Positions 28,834 to 38,581 of a DNA stretch of 64,000 nucleotides are shown here, piece by piece. Under the pieces are notes generated by a model. That model saw nothing but the letters and a program-made list of their open reading frames with translations, did not search any database and was not told the origin of the DNA. This stretch comes from Limisphaera sp. (GTDB lineage: Bacteria; Verrucomicrobiota; Verrucomicrobiia; Limisphaerales; Limisphaeraceae), in the NCBI GenBank assembly GCA_025057755.1, contig JANWVC010000008.1, positions 224,724-288,723 of the forward strand, written 5' to 3'. A program made the position numbers and the translations under genes. The stretch's first letter is position 1. Each line of letters opens with the position of its first letter.

Positions 28834-29702
28834 ATTTGCTGGATTGGTCTGTTTGGAAAGCGTTAGCCGGGCCGGCTCTGGAGATTGCCATCCTGGCGGT
28901 GGTGATTTATTACGCACTGCGCTTCGTGCGGGGAACGAGGGGCTGGCCGGTGGTCATGGGATTTTGCCTGTGTGTGTTGACGTTGGGTGTGGTGATTTAC
29001 TTTTTGGACCTGCAAGTGTTGCGATGGTTGTTGGGTACGTTCTCAGCGTTCTTGGCGATTGCCGTGCTGGTGATCTTTCAACCTGAATTGCGTCGCATGT
29101 TGGCGGAGGTCGGCAAACTGCCGTTGTTTGCGACCCCCCAAGAGCAGCGAGAGATTATCGAGGTGATTATCAAAACTTGCGAGCGGCTTTCCGAGTGCAA
29201 GATTGGGGCGCTGATGGCCATCGAGCAATCGATCCGTTTGGAAGAGGTCGTGGAATCGGGTATTCCGGTGGATTGTGAAGCCACGCCTGAAATGCTTGAG
29301 TGCATTTTCTTTCCCAACAATGCCATTCATGACGGCGGAGTTTTGATCAAAGGCGACCGAATCACACATGCCGCGTGTATCTTTCCGCTTTCTCGTAGGC
29401 AGGATTTGGATCCCACATTGGGTACGAGGCATCGCGCGGCGCTGGGTTTGAGCGAGGAGACGGATGCCGTGGTCGTGGTGGTTTCGGAAGAAACCGGCCG
29501 AATTTCGTACGCGTATCGGGGCCAATTGGTGCGAGGGATTACCCTGGAGGCCTTGCGAGACTTCCTGACGGCAACCTTAATCCGGCCCGTTCGGGCACGG
29601 GGTTGGATCGGATGGCTGCGTCAACGTCTGGAACGGCCCCGGCCTGCACCGGCGGTCTTAAGCCGTCATGGTTCTTTCACCAGCTCAAAAGGCTCTTCGT
29701 GA
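28830..29702 (+). CDS. cdaA: Diadenylate cyclase CdaA
   Basis: A 290-residue protein. Three N-terminal membrane helices (about residues 13-75) precede a DisA_N domain. The substrate motifs are AIHDGGVLI (commonly HDGA) and GTRHRAALGLSE with the RHR triplet. It makes cyclic di-AMP from two ATP at the membrane, controlling potassium and osmotic balance. It overlaps folP by ATGA and the cdaR-like gene by TGATG. The Gly for Ala change in the DGA motif is conservative, and activity is likely kept. Confidence 0.93.
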   Translation: MNLLDWSVWKALAGPALEIAILAVVIYYALRFVRGTRGWPVVMGFCLCVLTLGVVIYFLDLQVLRWLLGTFSAFLAIAVLVIFQPELRRMLAEVGKLPLFATPQEQREIIEVIIKTCERLSECKIGALMAIEQSIRLEEVVESGIPVDCEATPEMLECIFFPNNAIHDGGVLIKGDRITHAACIFPLSRRQDLDPTLGTRHRAALGLSEETDAVVVVVSEETGRISYAYRGQLVRGITLEALRDFLTATLIRPVRARGWIGWLRQRLERPRPAPAVLSRHGSFTSSKGSS

Positions 29703-30109
29703 TGCCAGTCGGGCGTTTCCATAGAATGCGAGAAAACTGGGGCTTGAAGCTGTTTGCCCTAGTACTGGCAGTATTGATTTGGACAACAGTTCACGACATG
29801 ATCCAAGGCAGCAGTGGGGTGTTTTCGGGTCGGACCCGAACTTTGAGCGGCGTGCCGGTGTGGGTTTTGGTACCCGCCACTGAGGGGCATGGTTTCCGGG
29901 TGGAGCCGTCCACGGTGGAGGTCACGGTTCGAGGGCCCCGAGACCTATTGGACGAACTGGCTGCAGAGGATTTGCGGGCGGTTGTGGAGATGGCGCCAGG
30001 GCAGATGGGTCGTTCCCCGATGGCTCCGGTGGAGGTGGTGGCTCCGCCGGGGGTGACGGTGGTGCGGGTCGTGCCTTCACGAGTTCGGGCGCTAATCCCG
30101 CCTGACTGA
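29702..30109 (+). CDS. CdaR/YbbR-like regulator of CdaA
   Basis: A 135-residue protein: basic N-terminus, one membrane helix (WGLKLFALVLAVLIWTTVHD) and a single YbbR-like beta domain with VEPSTVEVTVRGPRDLLDEL. In Firmicutes CdaR has four YbbR repeats and modulates CdaA; here there is one, as is common outside Firmicutes. It overlaps the cdaA stop (TGATG) and precedes glmM by 15 bases, so regulation of CdaA and GlmM output is a reasonable inference. Confidence 0.82.
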   Translation: MPVGRFHRMRENWGLKLFALVLAVLIWTTVHDMIQGSSGVFSGRTRTLSGVPVWVLVPATEGHGFRVEPSTVEVTVRGPRDLLDELAAEDLRAVVEMAPGQMGRSPMAPVEVVAPPGVTVVRVVPSRVRALIPPD

Positions 30110-30124
30110 AAAGAGGTTAAGACC

Positions 30125-31507
30125 ATGAGCAGTGCGAATCGCATTTTCGGCACGGATGGAGTGCGGGGCACAGCCAATTTGGAACCTGTAACGGCCGAAA
30201 CAGCCCTCAAGCTGGGTCGGGCAGCAGCACATGTGTTCAAACACTTGGAAGCTCAGCCGCGAGGCCGCGGCCGTCACAAAATCGTCATCGGCAAGGATAC
30301 CCGCTTGTCCGGATACATGTTGGAAAATGCCCTTTCCGCAGGGATTCTTTCGATGGGCGTGGATGTGTTGTTTATCGGGCCCCTGCCGACTCCTGGCGTG
30401 GCATACGTGACACGGAGTTTGCGTGCAGACGCAGGCATTGTCATCACGGCCTCGCACAACCCGTACACGGACAACGGGATCAAATTCTTTCAGGCAGACG
30501 GTTACAAGCTGGAAGACGCTGTGGAAGCGGAGATCGAGCGATTGGTCTTCAGCGGCGAAATCGAGCACATTCGCCCCAGTGCGGAGCATATTGGCAAAGC
30601 GGTACGGATCGAGGACGCATTGGGCCGGTACATTGAATTTGCCAAGTCCAGTTTTCCCCGGACGCTCACGCTCGAAGGTATGCGCATCGTTGTGGATTGC
30701 GCTCATGGAGCGGCATACAAGTCCACCCCTTGTGTCTTGCGTGAGTTGGGGGCGGAGGTGATAGTCTTCGGCAATCAGCCCGACGGCACGAACATCAACC
30801 GGGATTGTGGCTCCATGCATCCCCAGCAGCTTTGCCGGATGGTGCTGGAATATCGGGGGGACGTGGGCATTGCGCACGACGGGGATGCGGATCGGGTGTT
30901 GATGTGTGACGAGAAAGGCCGGCTCGTAGACGGAGATGATATCATGGCTATTGCCGCCTTGGAAATGTTGGCCCAAGGAACATTGGCGGACCGAACGTTG
31001 GTGACGACCGTCATGAGCAATGCCGGTTTAGACCGGGCGATTCAAGCAGCGGGAGGGCGAGTGGTACGAACCCAGGTAGGCGATAAATATGTCATCGACG
31101 AGATGATGAAAAACGGTTTCAACTTCGGAGGCGAGCAGAGTGGTCATTTGATATTCCGGGATCATTGCACCACGGGAGATGGCCTGGTGGCTGCTTTGCA
31201 GGTCCTCCGCATTATGCGGACATCCGGTAAGCCTTTGAGCGAGCTAACTCGTTGTTGGCAGCGATTTCCGCAGTTGCAGTTCAATATCAAGGTGCGGGAG
31301 AAGCCTCCTTTCGAGGAACTCAAGGAAGTCTGGTCGTTGAAGACCCAGGCAGAGGCAGCGCTTCAAGAGCAGGGAGGTCGATTGCTGTTGCGATACTCCG
31401 GCACGGAGCCCAAGGTGCGACTCTTACTGGAAGGGCCGGAGCCGGCCCTGCTGGAGCATTGGGGGAATCGGATTGCCACTGTGTTGCGCTTACAGATCGG
31501 CGCCTGA
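30125..31507 (+). CDS. glmM: Phosphoglucosamine mutase
   Basis: A 460-residue protein of full family length. FGTDGVRG opens the protein; the catalytic phosphoserine loop is ITASHNPYTDNGIKFF; the Mg-binding loop is AHDGDADR; the C-terminal phosphate-binding stretch is LRYSGTEPKVRLL. It interconverts glucosamine 6- and 1-phosphate for UDP-GlcNAc, peptidoglycan and LPS synthesis. It closes the folP-cdaA-cdaR-like operon. GlmM is known to interact with and restrain CdaA in other bacteria. Confidence 0.96.
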   Translation: MSSANRIFGTDGVRGTANLEPVTAETALKLGRAAAHVFKHLEAQPRGRGRHKIVIGKDTRLSGYMLENALSAGILSMGVDVLFIGPLPTPGVAYVTRSLRADAGIVITASHNPYTDNGIKFFQADGYKLEDAVEAEIERLVFSGEIEHIRPSAEHIGKAVRIEDALGRYIEFAKSSFPRTLTLEGMRIVVDCAHGAAYKSTPCVLRELGAEVIVFGNQPDGTNINRDCGSMHPQQLCRMVLEYRGDVGIAHDGDADRVLMCDEKGRLVDGDDIMAIAALEMLAQGTLADRTLVTTVMSNAGLDRAIQAAGGRVVRTQVGDKYVIDEMMKNGFNFGGEQSGHLIFRDHCTTGDGLVAALQVLRIMRTSGKPLSELTRCWQRFPQLQFNIKVREKPPFEELKEVWSLKTQAEAALQEQGGRLLLRYSGTEPKVRLLLEGPEPALLEHWGNRIATVLRLQIGA

Positions 31508-32470
<963 letters not shown>

Positions 32471-32521
32471 AAGCGGCGCTGCAAATCGGTGCCCCGCCGT
32501 CTATGTTCCAACGAGCCTTCT

Positions 32522-33667
32522 TCAACGCTCCAATCCCGCGGCCGTGCGGGCGGAAATCACGCGACGACTGGGCACATAGGTCGCCACAAACTCACGTCGA
32601 AATTCCTCGAAAGTGCCGGATTCGATGGCAGCGCGGATGTCAGCCATCAGACGCATGTACAGATGTGTGTTGTGCACGCTGACCATGCGAAGCCCCAAGA
32701 TCTCATTGACGTTGAGCAAGTGGCGTAAGTAGGCCCGACTAAAGTGGCGACAGGCATAGCAGTCGCAGCCCTCTTCGATGGGGCGGAAATCGGCCTTGTA
32801 CGAGCCGCCCTTGAGTGCAAAAGCGCCCCGTCGGGTGAAGGCCGTGCCATTTCGTGCCACGCGCGTGGGCAGGACACAGTCAAACATGTCCACGCCGCGA
32901 GCCACCAGCTCGACAATTTGCGCAGGAGTTCCCAAGCCCATGGCGTAGCGGGGTTTATCGGGGGGCAAATGTCGTACCGTAAGGTCAACAGCATGAAACA
33001 TTGCAGGCTCGGGTTCGCCTACGCTAACCCCCCCGATGGCGTAACCATCGAAATCCATGGCGACCAGTTCGCGTGCACATTGTTCCCGCAACTCCGCTGA
33101 CGTGCCACCTTGGACAATGCCGAAGAGTTGTTGGCCCGCTGCCCGCGGTTGCTCACGGCACTCCCGTGCCCACCGGAGGGTGCGTTCCACAGCCATTCGT
33201 TGTTCCCGCGGTGGTGCGTCATAGGGAGGACACTCATCAAAGACCATCGCGACATCAGACCCAAGCACGCGCTGAATGGCCATGACTTCCTTGGGGCCCA
33301 AGAAAAGACGGGTACCGTCCACGTGCGAACGAAACTCCACGCCGTGCGCATGAATTTTACGGATTTTGGCTAGGCTGAATACTTGATAACCGCCACTATC
33401 GGTCAGTATAGGCTTGGTCCAGTTCATGAACCGATGCAGGCCACCAGCCGCCTCCAAGATGTCCAGACCGGGTCGAATGTACAGGTGGTAGGTATTGCCC
33501 AGAATAATCTGGGTGCCCATTTCCTCCAGCTCGCGCGGATCCAGCGCTTTGACGCTGGCCTGAGTGCCTACCGGCATGAAGACTGGCGTCTCTACAACCC
33601 CATGAGGCGTAATCAGACGACCTCGCCGGGCTGCTGTGTGAGAGTCAATCTTAAGCAATTCAAACAT
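32522..33667 (-). CDS. tgt: tRNA-guanine transglycosylase
   Basis: A 381-residue protein. ILTDSGGYQVFSL holds the general acid/base Asp, FDCVLPTRVARNG the nucleophile Asp, and CDCYACRHFSRAYLRHLL the zinc Cys3-His site. It inserts preQ1 at the wobble guanine of tRNA-Asn, Asp, His and Tyr. Start 33667 (MFELLKIDS) is chosen because the longer open frame to 34009 adds 114 residues with no family similarity. It converges with ldh 51 bases away. The usual partners queA and yajC are not adjacent. Confidence 0.95.
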   Translation of the reverse strand: MFELLKIDSHTAARRGRLITPHGVVETPVFMPVGTQASVKALDPRELEEMGTQIILGNTYHLYIRPGLDILEAAGGLHRFMNWTKPILTDSGGYQVFSLAKIRKIHAHGVEFRSHVDGTRLFLGPKEVMAIQRVLGSDVAMVFDECPPYDAPPREQRMAVERTLRWARECREQPRAAGQQLFGIVQGGTSAELREQCARELVAMDFDGYAIGGVSVGEPEPAMFHAVDLTVRHLPPDKPRYAMGLGTPAQIVELVARGVDMFDCVLPTRVARNGTAFTRRGAFALKGGSYKADFRPIEEGCDCYACRHFSRAYLRHLLNVNEILGLRMVSVHNTHLYMRLMADIRAAIESGTFEEFRREFVATYVPSRRVISARTAAGLER

Positions 33668-34180
33668 GCGTGCCTCGGGGTTGTACCCGAGAACGAGCTG
33701 GTTCGCCAAGGTCTTCGTTTTGAACAAACACTCGTCCGGAGTTCGGCTCGCGAAGGTTGCCATCGAAAAGCAGCCACGAGCGGCCTCCCCCCTTATCCGA
33801 ACGTGGCCGATTGCAACGAGTTTGTGCAGCCTGACGGCCAAGATCGCCATGGACTCGAACGTCTGCTTTGCATGGCACTTGGACGGCTCAACATCCGGAC
33901 CTGGGGCCCGATTTTCCCATGCGGATATCTCGTCACCTTGGGAAAAACCTGCAGATGGGGACTGCCTTTGGGCACATTTCGACCCTTGCCGATCTACGTC
34001 GCAGATCACACAGATCGACAGGCCAGGCGGCTTCCAAATGCGCCAGAGGCCAGTTTGCCCGACTTTTGGACGGATGCGAACCGAATCACCGGTGGGCTCC
34101 GCACACTCTCGTCGCCTCCCCGGTTCGAACCGTACCGACAGGCTTGCTGCGGAACAGCGCCCGTGATTACTTTGCGCGCC
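33668..34180. other. Divergent intergenic region, tgt to mscS
   Basis: 513 bases without a supported gene. Long open frames on both strands exist but extend from the flanking genes and look non-coding. A palindrome CGGTTCGAACCG at about 34121 resembles a tRNA T-loop, but no matching tRNA can be folded around it. Promoters for tgt and mscS must be here; none was identified with confidence. Confidence 0.45.
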
Positions 34181-35539
34181 ATGCGCAAGTTGGGTCAGAA
34201 GATGTTGTGGTTTGGGTCTCTACTAACGCTGACAGGGGTTTTGTGGCTGGGAATTCCTGCCACGCCCGTGGCAGCGGCGGCTTCGCCAGTTGCGGAAAGT
34301 GCTTTGACCAACGGACCGGTGAACGCCTCGGCTGAAGGCCGTACATCAGGCGACACGTTGGCCCTCAAAACCAACGCGGTGTACTTCACCTTCGGTCTGG
34401 ACAAGCTCCCTGTTTTACAAACCAAGTTCTTGGGCGAAGCCCTCTGGAAATATGTGGCTTCGCTGATTTACTTGTTTTTGGCCATCTTCGGATCCCGGTT
34501 TGTAGATTCTGTCTTGACCGTCCAGCTCCGCCGGTGGGCGCAGCGAACAGAGACGCAATTCGATGACCTGTTAATCGATATGTTGCACGGGCCCGTCCGG
34601 ATGGTGACCTTGGTGATCTTCTTGCACATTGGGTTGGCCTTGTTCGACTGGCCTGCCGCCGCGCGCCAATGGATTTCGGCTGGATTGGTCTGCCTCGTGG
34701 CCATCTCTCTGACCTACCTGGCGATCAAGTTGGTGGACTTGAGCTTGAATGTCTGGCGCCTGAAAGTGGCCGGTACCGAGGACAAGGTCCTGACTGAAAC
34801 GCTGATGCCGGCCATACGCAAAACGGCGCGGGTTCTCATCGTACTCGGTGCCGTTTTGTTGACGGCCGACAATCTGGGCCTCGAAATCAAAACCATCCTG
34901 GCAGGTTTGTCCGTCGGCGGTCTGGCTCTCGGGCTGGCTGGTCAGGAGACAGTGGCCAACCTGATTGGTGCCATTGTGATTCTGCTCGATAAACCGTTTC
35001 GGATCGGCGATCGCATCGTGCTGGATGGCGTGGACGGAGTGGTGGAATCGATCGGCCTGCGCAGCACCCGCATCCGGAATCTGGATGGTCATGTGGTGAC
35101 CGTTCCAAACAAGACTTTGACCAACGCCACCATCACCAACATCACATTGCGTCCCAATATCCGAACGCTCATCAACATCGGCATTACCTTCGACACGCCG
35201 GCGGCGAAGGTTCAACGCGCCGTCGAGATCCTGAATGAGATTTACCGGTCACACCCCATGACCCACGACGTCTGGATCAGCTTCAACAAGTTCAACGACG
35301 CCTCTTTAAACATCTTCGTGGTGCACTGGTGGAAGGGGACGGAGGTGAAGACTTATTTACAGGGTATGCAGGAACTAAACCTGCAAATCAAAGCCCGCTT
35401 CGATGCGGAAGGTATCGAGTTTGCGTTCCCCACCCAGACCTTGTATGTCAAGCAGGGATCCGATTGGCGACTCCAAGGTGCTTCAGATACAATGCCGCCG
35501 CTTACTTCAGAAGCAGCAACCGCAGTCCCACGAGGATGA
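34181..35539 (+). CDS. MscS-family mechanosensitive channel with exported N-terminal domain
   Basis: A 452-residue protein. A signal peptide (MLWFGSLLTLTGVLWLGIP...) and a short exported segment precede four to five hydrophobic helices. The pore helix and beta domain are clear: GGLALGLAGQETVANLIGA, FRIGDRIVLDGVDGVVESIG and VTVPNKTLTNATITN. It releases solutes under hypo-osmotic stress. Start 34181 places the signal peptide at the N-terminus; the frame is open 266 codons further upstream but is not credible there. Its last 38 bases overlap the convergent TauE/SafE-like gene. Confidence 0.9.
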   Translation: MRKLGQKMLWFGSLLTLTGVLWLGIPATPVAAAASPVAESALTNGPVNASAEGRTSGDTLALKTNAVYFTFGLDKLPVLQTKFLGEALWKYVASLIYLFLAIFGSRFVDSVLTVQLRRWAQRTETQFDDLLIDMLHGPVRMVTLVIFLHIGLALFDWPAAARQWISAGLVCLVAISLTYLAIKLVDLSLNVWRLKVAGTEDKVLTETLMPAIRKTARVLIVLGAVLLTADNLGLEIKTILAGLSVGGLALGLAGQETVANLIGAIVILLDKPFRIGDRIVLDGVDGVVESIGLRSTRIRNLDGHVVTVPNKTLTNATITNITLRPNIRTLINIGITFDTPAAKVQRAVEILNEIYRSHPMTHDVWISFNKFNDASLNIFVVHWWKGTEVKTYLQGMQELNLQIKARFDAEGIEFAFPTQTLYVKQGSDWRLQGASDTMPPLTSEAATAVPRG

Positions 35540-35867
35540 GAAATCCCCCAAACAGCCGCTTCAGATCCTCGGCGGGCAACTGCGTGGTCAGCCACGCGCC
35601 CAGATAGCCGCCGATCAAGGCTGTTGGAAAAAGCGCAAGGGCTGTGCGCCACTCCACGTTACCTTGGATCCAGTGCTTGGCTGTTCCCACCACCGCGGTA
35701 GGGATGATCACCAGCAACGAGGTTCCCACCGCTTGTTTAATGTCGCGGATGGGCGGACTTAAAAAGTAAATCATGGCCGGCACCATGACGATGCCACCCC
35801 CCACGCCAAACAAGCCGCTGGCTATCCCGCTTATCAGACCAATCAAAGCAGCCGTCCCGTAATCCAT
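35502..35867 (-). CDS. Half-size TauE/SafE-family permease
   Basis: A 121-residue protein with four hydrophobic helices and the TauE/SafE signature GIASGLFGVGGGIVMVPAM near the N-terminus, plus GTSLLVIIPTAVVG and GGYLGAWLT. Most family members have two such repeats over about 250 residues; this is one repeat, which probably works as a dimer. It may export sulfite, sulfoacetate or other small organosulfur anions. The frame runs to 35990, but ATG 35867 gives the normal start. It overlaps the 3' end of mscS by 38 bases. Confidence 0.85.
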   Translation of the reverse strand: MDYGTAALIGLISGIASGLFGVGGGIVMVPAMIYFLSPPIRDIKQAVGTSLLVIIPTAVVGTAKHWIQGNVEWRTALALFPTALIGGYLGAWLTTQLPAEDLKRLFGGFLILVGLRLLLLK

Positions 35868-36615
35868 GGCCTGTTCAAATGGACGGGAATGGCCTGTAGA
35901 GCAATGAGAAATCTCACAAGCGCCCCATTCCAGTTGGGGATCAGTAGGCTGTTCCATCCCCGATGTAAAGTGCGTTGACAACGCTCGCAAAGCGGGCCGT
36001 CATGCTCAAGCGCGGACGTCCACAGCCGACTTCCGACGAAAGTGTCTCGAAATCGATTGCAGGGGGCGTTTCGAATCTTTGCTGTGCCGTAAAATGGATG
36101 GTTGCAATTCGTCCCACAGCCCGGTTGGAAGTGGTTCGTGTCGAAGCTCCCCGGCTAATCGAGGAGCCCGCACCGCTCTGGCCAAGTCTCAAACAAGACC
36201 TGGGCCAGTCCGGTCCCTCTCTGACGGTTCTCTCTTTATAAAACGCTCTCAGAGGGATTCAGGTTCACGCGTCCGCGCACCGGCCGACTCATGAACCAGT
36301 GGTGGGCAAATCCCGCAGCTTGTTTGTCACAAACGGTCAGGAGCTGTGAACGTTCGACACCCCAACACGGCGCTTCTTGGATCGCTTCTTGAGCGGGGGC
36401 GCCGGCCTGAGTAGGTGCCGTTACGCAACTGCCGGTTGTAGCGCCCCGGCGGATTGACCATACGACCTTCCGATAAATAAGAGCGAGCCAGGCAGCTACC
36501 CGCCTTCTTTAGCAAGACTTGCGATAGCACGTCACACAGGTCCAGACCGTGCGCTGCCGCCTGGTCAGGCGTACCTTTGGATGCCTTCTCAGTACTGCGC
36601 GCCGGTCGAGGGGGC
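35868..36615. other. Gene-poor interval with possible ORF remnant
   Basis: About 750 bases. On the minus strand, a frame open from the pyrE side to 36327 reads DQAAAHGLDLCDVLSQVLLKK-like residues and then PGRYNRQLRNGTYSG; it has no normal start and no family I recognise, and could be a remnant. A plus-strand 88-codon frame at 35975 is not supported. No RNA gene or terminator was seen. Confidence 0.4.
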
Positions 36616-37182
36616 CTATTTGCTGCCAGGCTTCATTGCGGGGATCGCAGCAAGATCGGGCGGCAATTGGTCTGGCGGAAAAGTTTCTACGGAAAGCTGT
36701 AGTAAACTGAACATGGGCACTCGGAATTGGACCGTTCCGTTCGATCGGTCCACCAAGACGGCAACGGCCACCACTTCGCCACCGGCTTTTTGCACAATGT
36801 CCATGGTCTCCTGCACGCGTCCGCCCTGGGTGACCACGTCCTCGACTACTGCCAGACGTTCACCCGGCGCGATACGGAACCCGCGTCGCAGTGTCAATCG
36901 CCCCTCCTCCTTCTCGGCGAAAATGAAGCGACAGCGCAACTGGCGAGCCACCTCTTGTCCGATGACCAATCCACCCATTGCAGGTGCGATGACCGTGGCC
37001 GGCGCCAGCGGGCGGAGTTTTTCCGCCAGCGCAGCGCCTAGTCGCTCCACAACAGGCATATGTTGAAGGGCCAGGGCACACTGAAAATACTGCCGACTAT
37101 GCAAACCGCTTCGCAGGATGAAATGGCCTTCCAGTAAAGCCCCAGTATGCCGGAAAATCTCCAAAACTTCCTCGGATGTCAT
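36616..37182 (-). CDS. pyrE: Orotate phosphoribosyltransferase
   Basis: A 188-residue protein. The PRPP-binding loop is RLAVVEDVVTQGGRVQE (usual form EDVVTTGGS), with the FAEKEEGRLTLRRGF flexible catalytic loop before it. GHFILRSGLHSRQYFQC is the N-terminal signature. It forms orotidine 5'-monophosphate from orotate and PRPP in pyrimidine synthesis. ATG 37182 (MTSEEVLEIF) is preferred over 37218. It stands alone; other pyr genes are not in the window. Confidence 0.93.
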   Translation of the reverse strand: MTSEEVLEIFRHTGALLEGHFILRSGLHSRQYFQCALALQHMPVVERLGAALAEKLRPLAPATVIAPAMGGLVIGQEVARQLRCRFIFAEKEEGRLTLRRGFRIAPGERLAVVEDVVTQGGRVQETMDIVQKAGGEVVAVAVLVDRSNGTVQFRVPMFSLLQLSVETFPPDQLPPDLAAIPAMKPGSK

Positions 37183-37481
37183 CGTTAGCAGCCAGTTTTG
37201 ATGTTGCTTGATAGGCAATCAAGCGGGAAGCGCTAGGAGCCACCGGCACCATATCCTGAAGATGGGGGCGTTCCAAAAGGCTTCGTTTTTGAGCGCAAGC
37301 GGTCGTTCAGCAGGTCATTCAATGTTCGCTTTGCGTAAAAGGAATAGGCATTAGCTGATGCAGAATAACCGGTGGCATACAAGCTACAATACGGGCCTTT
37401 TGTAAGTCAGATTGCCAAAGGCAAAATGCACGCTTTCTCCCAAACCAGTTAAACCAGCAGAAACCCTCCTGCGAAAAGATA

Positions 37482-37508
37482 AAGGCCGTTCGCGAATCGA
37501 ACGGCCTT
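37482..37508 (-). terminator. Rho-independent terminator of the pseudopilin gene
   Basis: A perfect 11-bp inverted repeat (AAGGCCGTTCG / CGAACGGCCTT) with a 5-base loop, followed on the minus strand by a T-rich tract (TTTATCTTTT). It lies 28 bases after the pseudopilin stop at 37536 and is the clearest terminator in the window. Confidence 0.88.
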
Positions 37509-37535
37509 TTGAAGATGAACTCCAAACGCAACTGC

Positions 37536-38270
37536 TTAGGGGAATAGCAGGATGTTGCCGGGATTCGATGTGTCCCCTGTCTGACGCGCAGACTCACGAA
37601 GTTTGGACGTGCTCCACTGCTGTACACTGCCATCGGCTAACAAAATGTTGCCCTGCCGCTGGTGCATCTTGTCCGTCCAACCCACGTTGTTCAGCGTGGC
37701 GGCGTTGGTAGTCAATGGTACCCGGGCGCCCGCGACGGTTGTGGGCGAGTTTCCATATCCGTTATTGGCATTTGCTTGGGTTGTCGGACCGTAGATGTTT
37801 CGATCACCGGACAAGAACATGGACGGCATCGTCTCATCAGCATCTTGACCAATGAAGTACGAAACCGCGGTGTTGTCCCGGAAATCCGCCATAGCGGCAG
37901 GAGGGACAAGGAAATTCGTTCGAGCATTGCGCTCATCCGATGGACAAATCACCACTTTGGGGGTGCTCAACTCGTTCGAAAGCACAGCAAAGTGGGTGTA
38001 GATGAGCGTGTTATTCGCCAGGTTGCCGGCCGTGCCTCCCTCACTGTTAGGCACTCGCATCGGGAAACGATCTCCGTTATCACTCGCCCAAATGCGGAAG
38101 GCCAAACCAACCTGCTTGAGATTATTGACGCAATTGATCCTTTGAGCCTTGGCCTTGGCTTTGGCCAGAGCCGGTAGCAACATGCCGGCCAAGATTGCAA
38201 TGATGGCAATCACGACCAGCAGCTCGATGAGCGTGAAGGCGGTGAGTTTGAAGCGACGTGTCTGTTTCAT
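37536..38270 (-). CDS. Type II secretion-like major pseudopilin (prepilin signal, H-X9-DG-type C-terminus)
   Basis: A 244-residue protein. [11 protein letters not shown] is a short basic leader with cleavage before [18 protein letters not shown]; the mature form has Glu5 and the usual N-methylation helix. After [20 protein letters not shown] comes a periplasmic domain ending near [15 protein letters not shown], the H-X-DG form shared by many Planctomycetes and Verrucomicrobia pseudopilins. Monocistronic: a strong terminator lies downstream and the radical SAM gene starts 311 bases upstream. These proteins are very numerous in this phylum; individual roles are mostly unknown. Confidence 0.92.
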   Translation of the reverse strand: MKQTRRFKLTAFTLIELLVVIAIIAILAGMLLPALAKAKAKAQRINCVNNLKQVGLAFRIWASDNGDRFPMRVPNSEGGTAGNLANNTLIYTHFAVLSNELSTPKVVICPSDERNARTNFLVPPAAMADFRDNTAVSYFIGQDADETMPSMFLSGDRNIYGPTTQANANNGYGNSPTTVAGARVPLTTNAATLNNVGWTDKMHQRQGNILLADGSVQQWSTSKLRESARQTGDTSNPGNILLFP

Positions 38271-38581
38271 GGTTCGTTAGGTTTGTTCCGTTCTGCCTGA
38301 ACTTGGGCAGGAACAATGCCAACTTCGCTTGACGTTGTAAAGCCCCGATTTTGAAGCGCTCAAGAAAACGCGTCGCCGTCAGTCCAGTTGGCTTTTCACG
38401 CAGCCTGCGTGAAATTCGCGCAGACTGCTCCCTCGGGGCTCATGGGCTCCTTCGCGCCATGATCGTGCAAACCTTGGAATGACCTCCCCTGTTTCTGACG
38501 AGGAGTTGAAACCGGCCATTAGCTTCCGTGCCATGGGCATCGAGCCCGGCATTCCGCCATGCTTCAGATTCATGGCAGTTA
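38271..38581. other. Intergenic region upstream of the pseudopilin gene
   Basis: 311 bases. No supported gene. It should hold the promoter and leader of the pseudopilin gene. A short dyad (CACGCAGCCTGCGTG around 38397) is visible and could be an operator or hairpin, but no function can be assigned. Confidence 0.4.

Noticed and set aside
33668-34009. N-terminal extension of tgt
   Set aside because: The family starts at MFELLKIDS (33667); the extension has no similarity.
34118-34135. CGGTTCGAACCG, similar to a tRNA T-loop
   Set aside because: It is a simple palindrome; no acceptor, D or anticodon arm can be built on either strand around it.
33383-34180. Upstream extension of the mscS frame (266 codons)
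   Set aside because: It is antisense to tgt for half its length and lacks any domain; a signal peptide at 34181 marks the real start.
35975-36241. 88-codon plus-strand frame
   Set aside because: No start context or recognisable sequence, and it overlaps the upstream region of the TauE-like gene.
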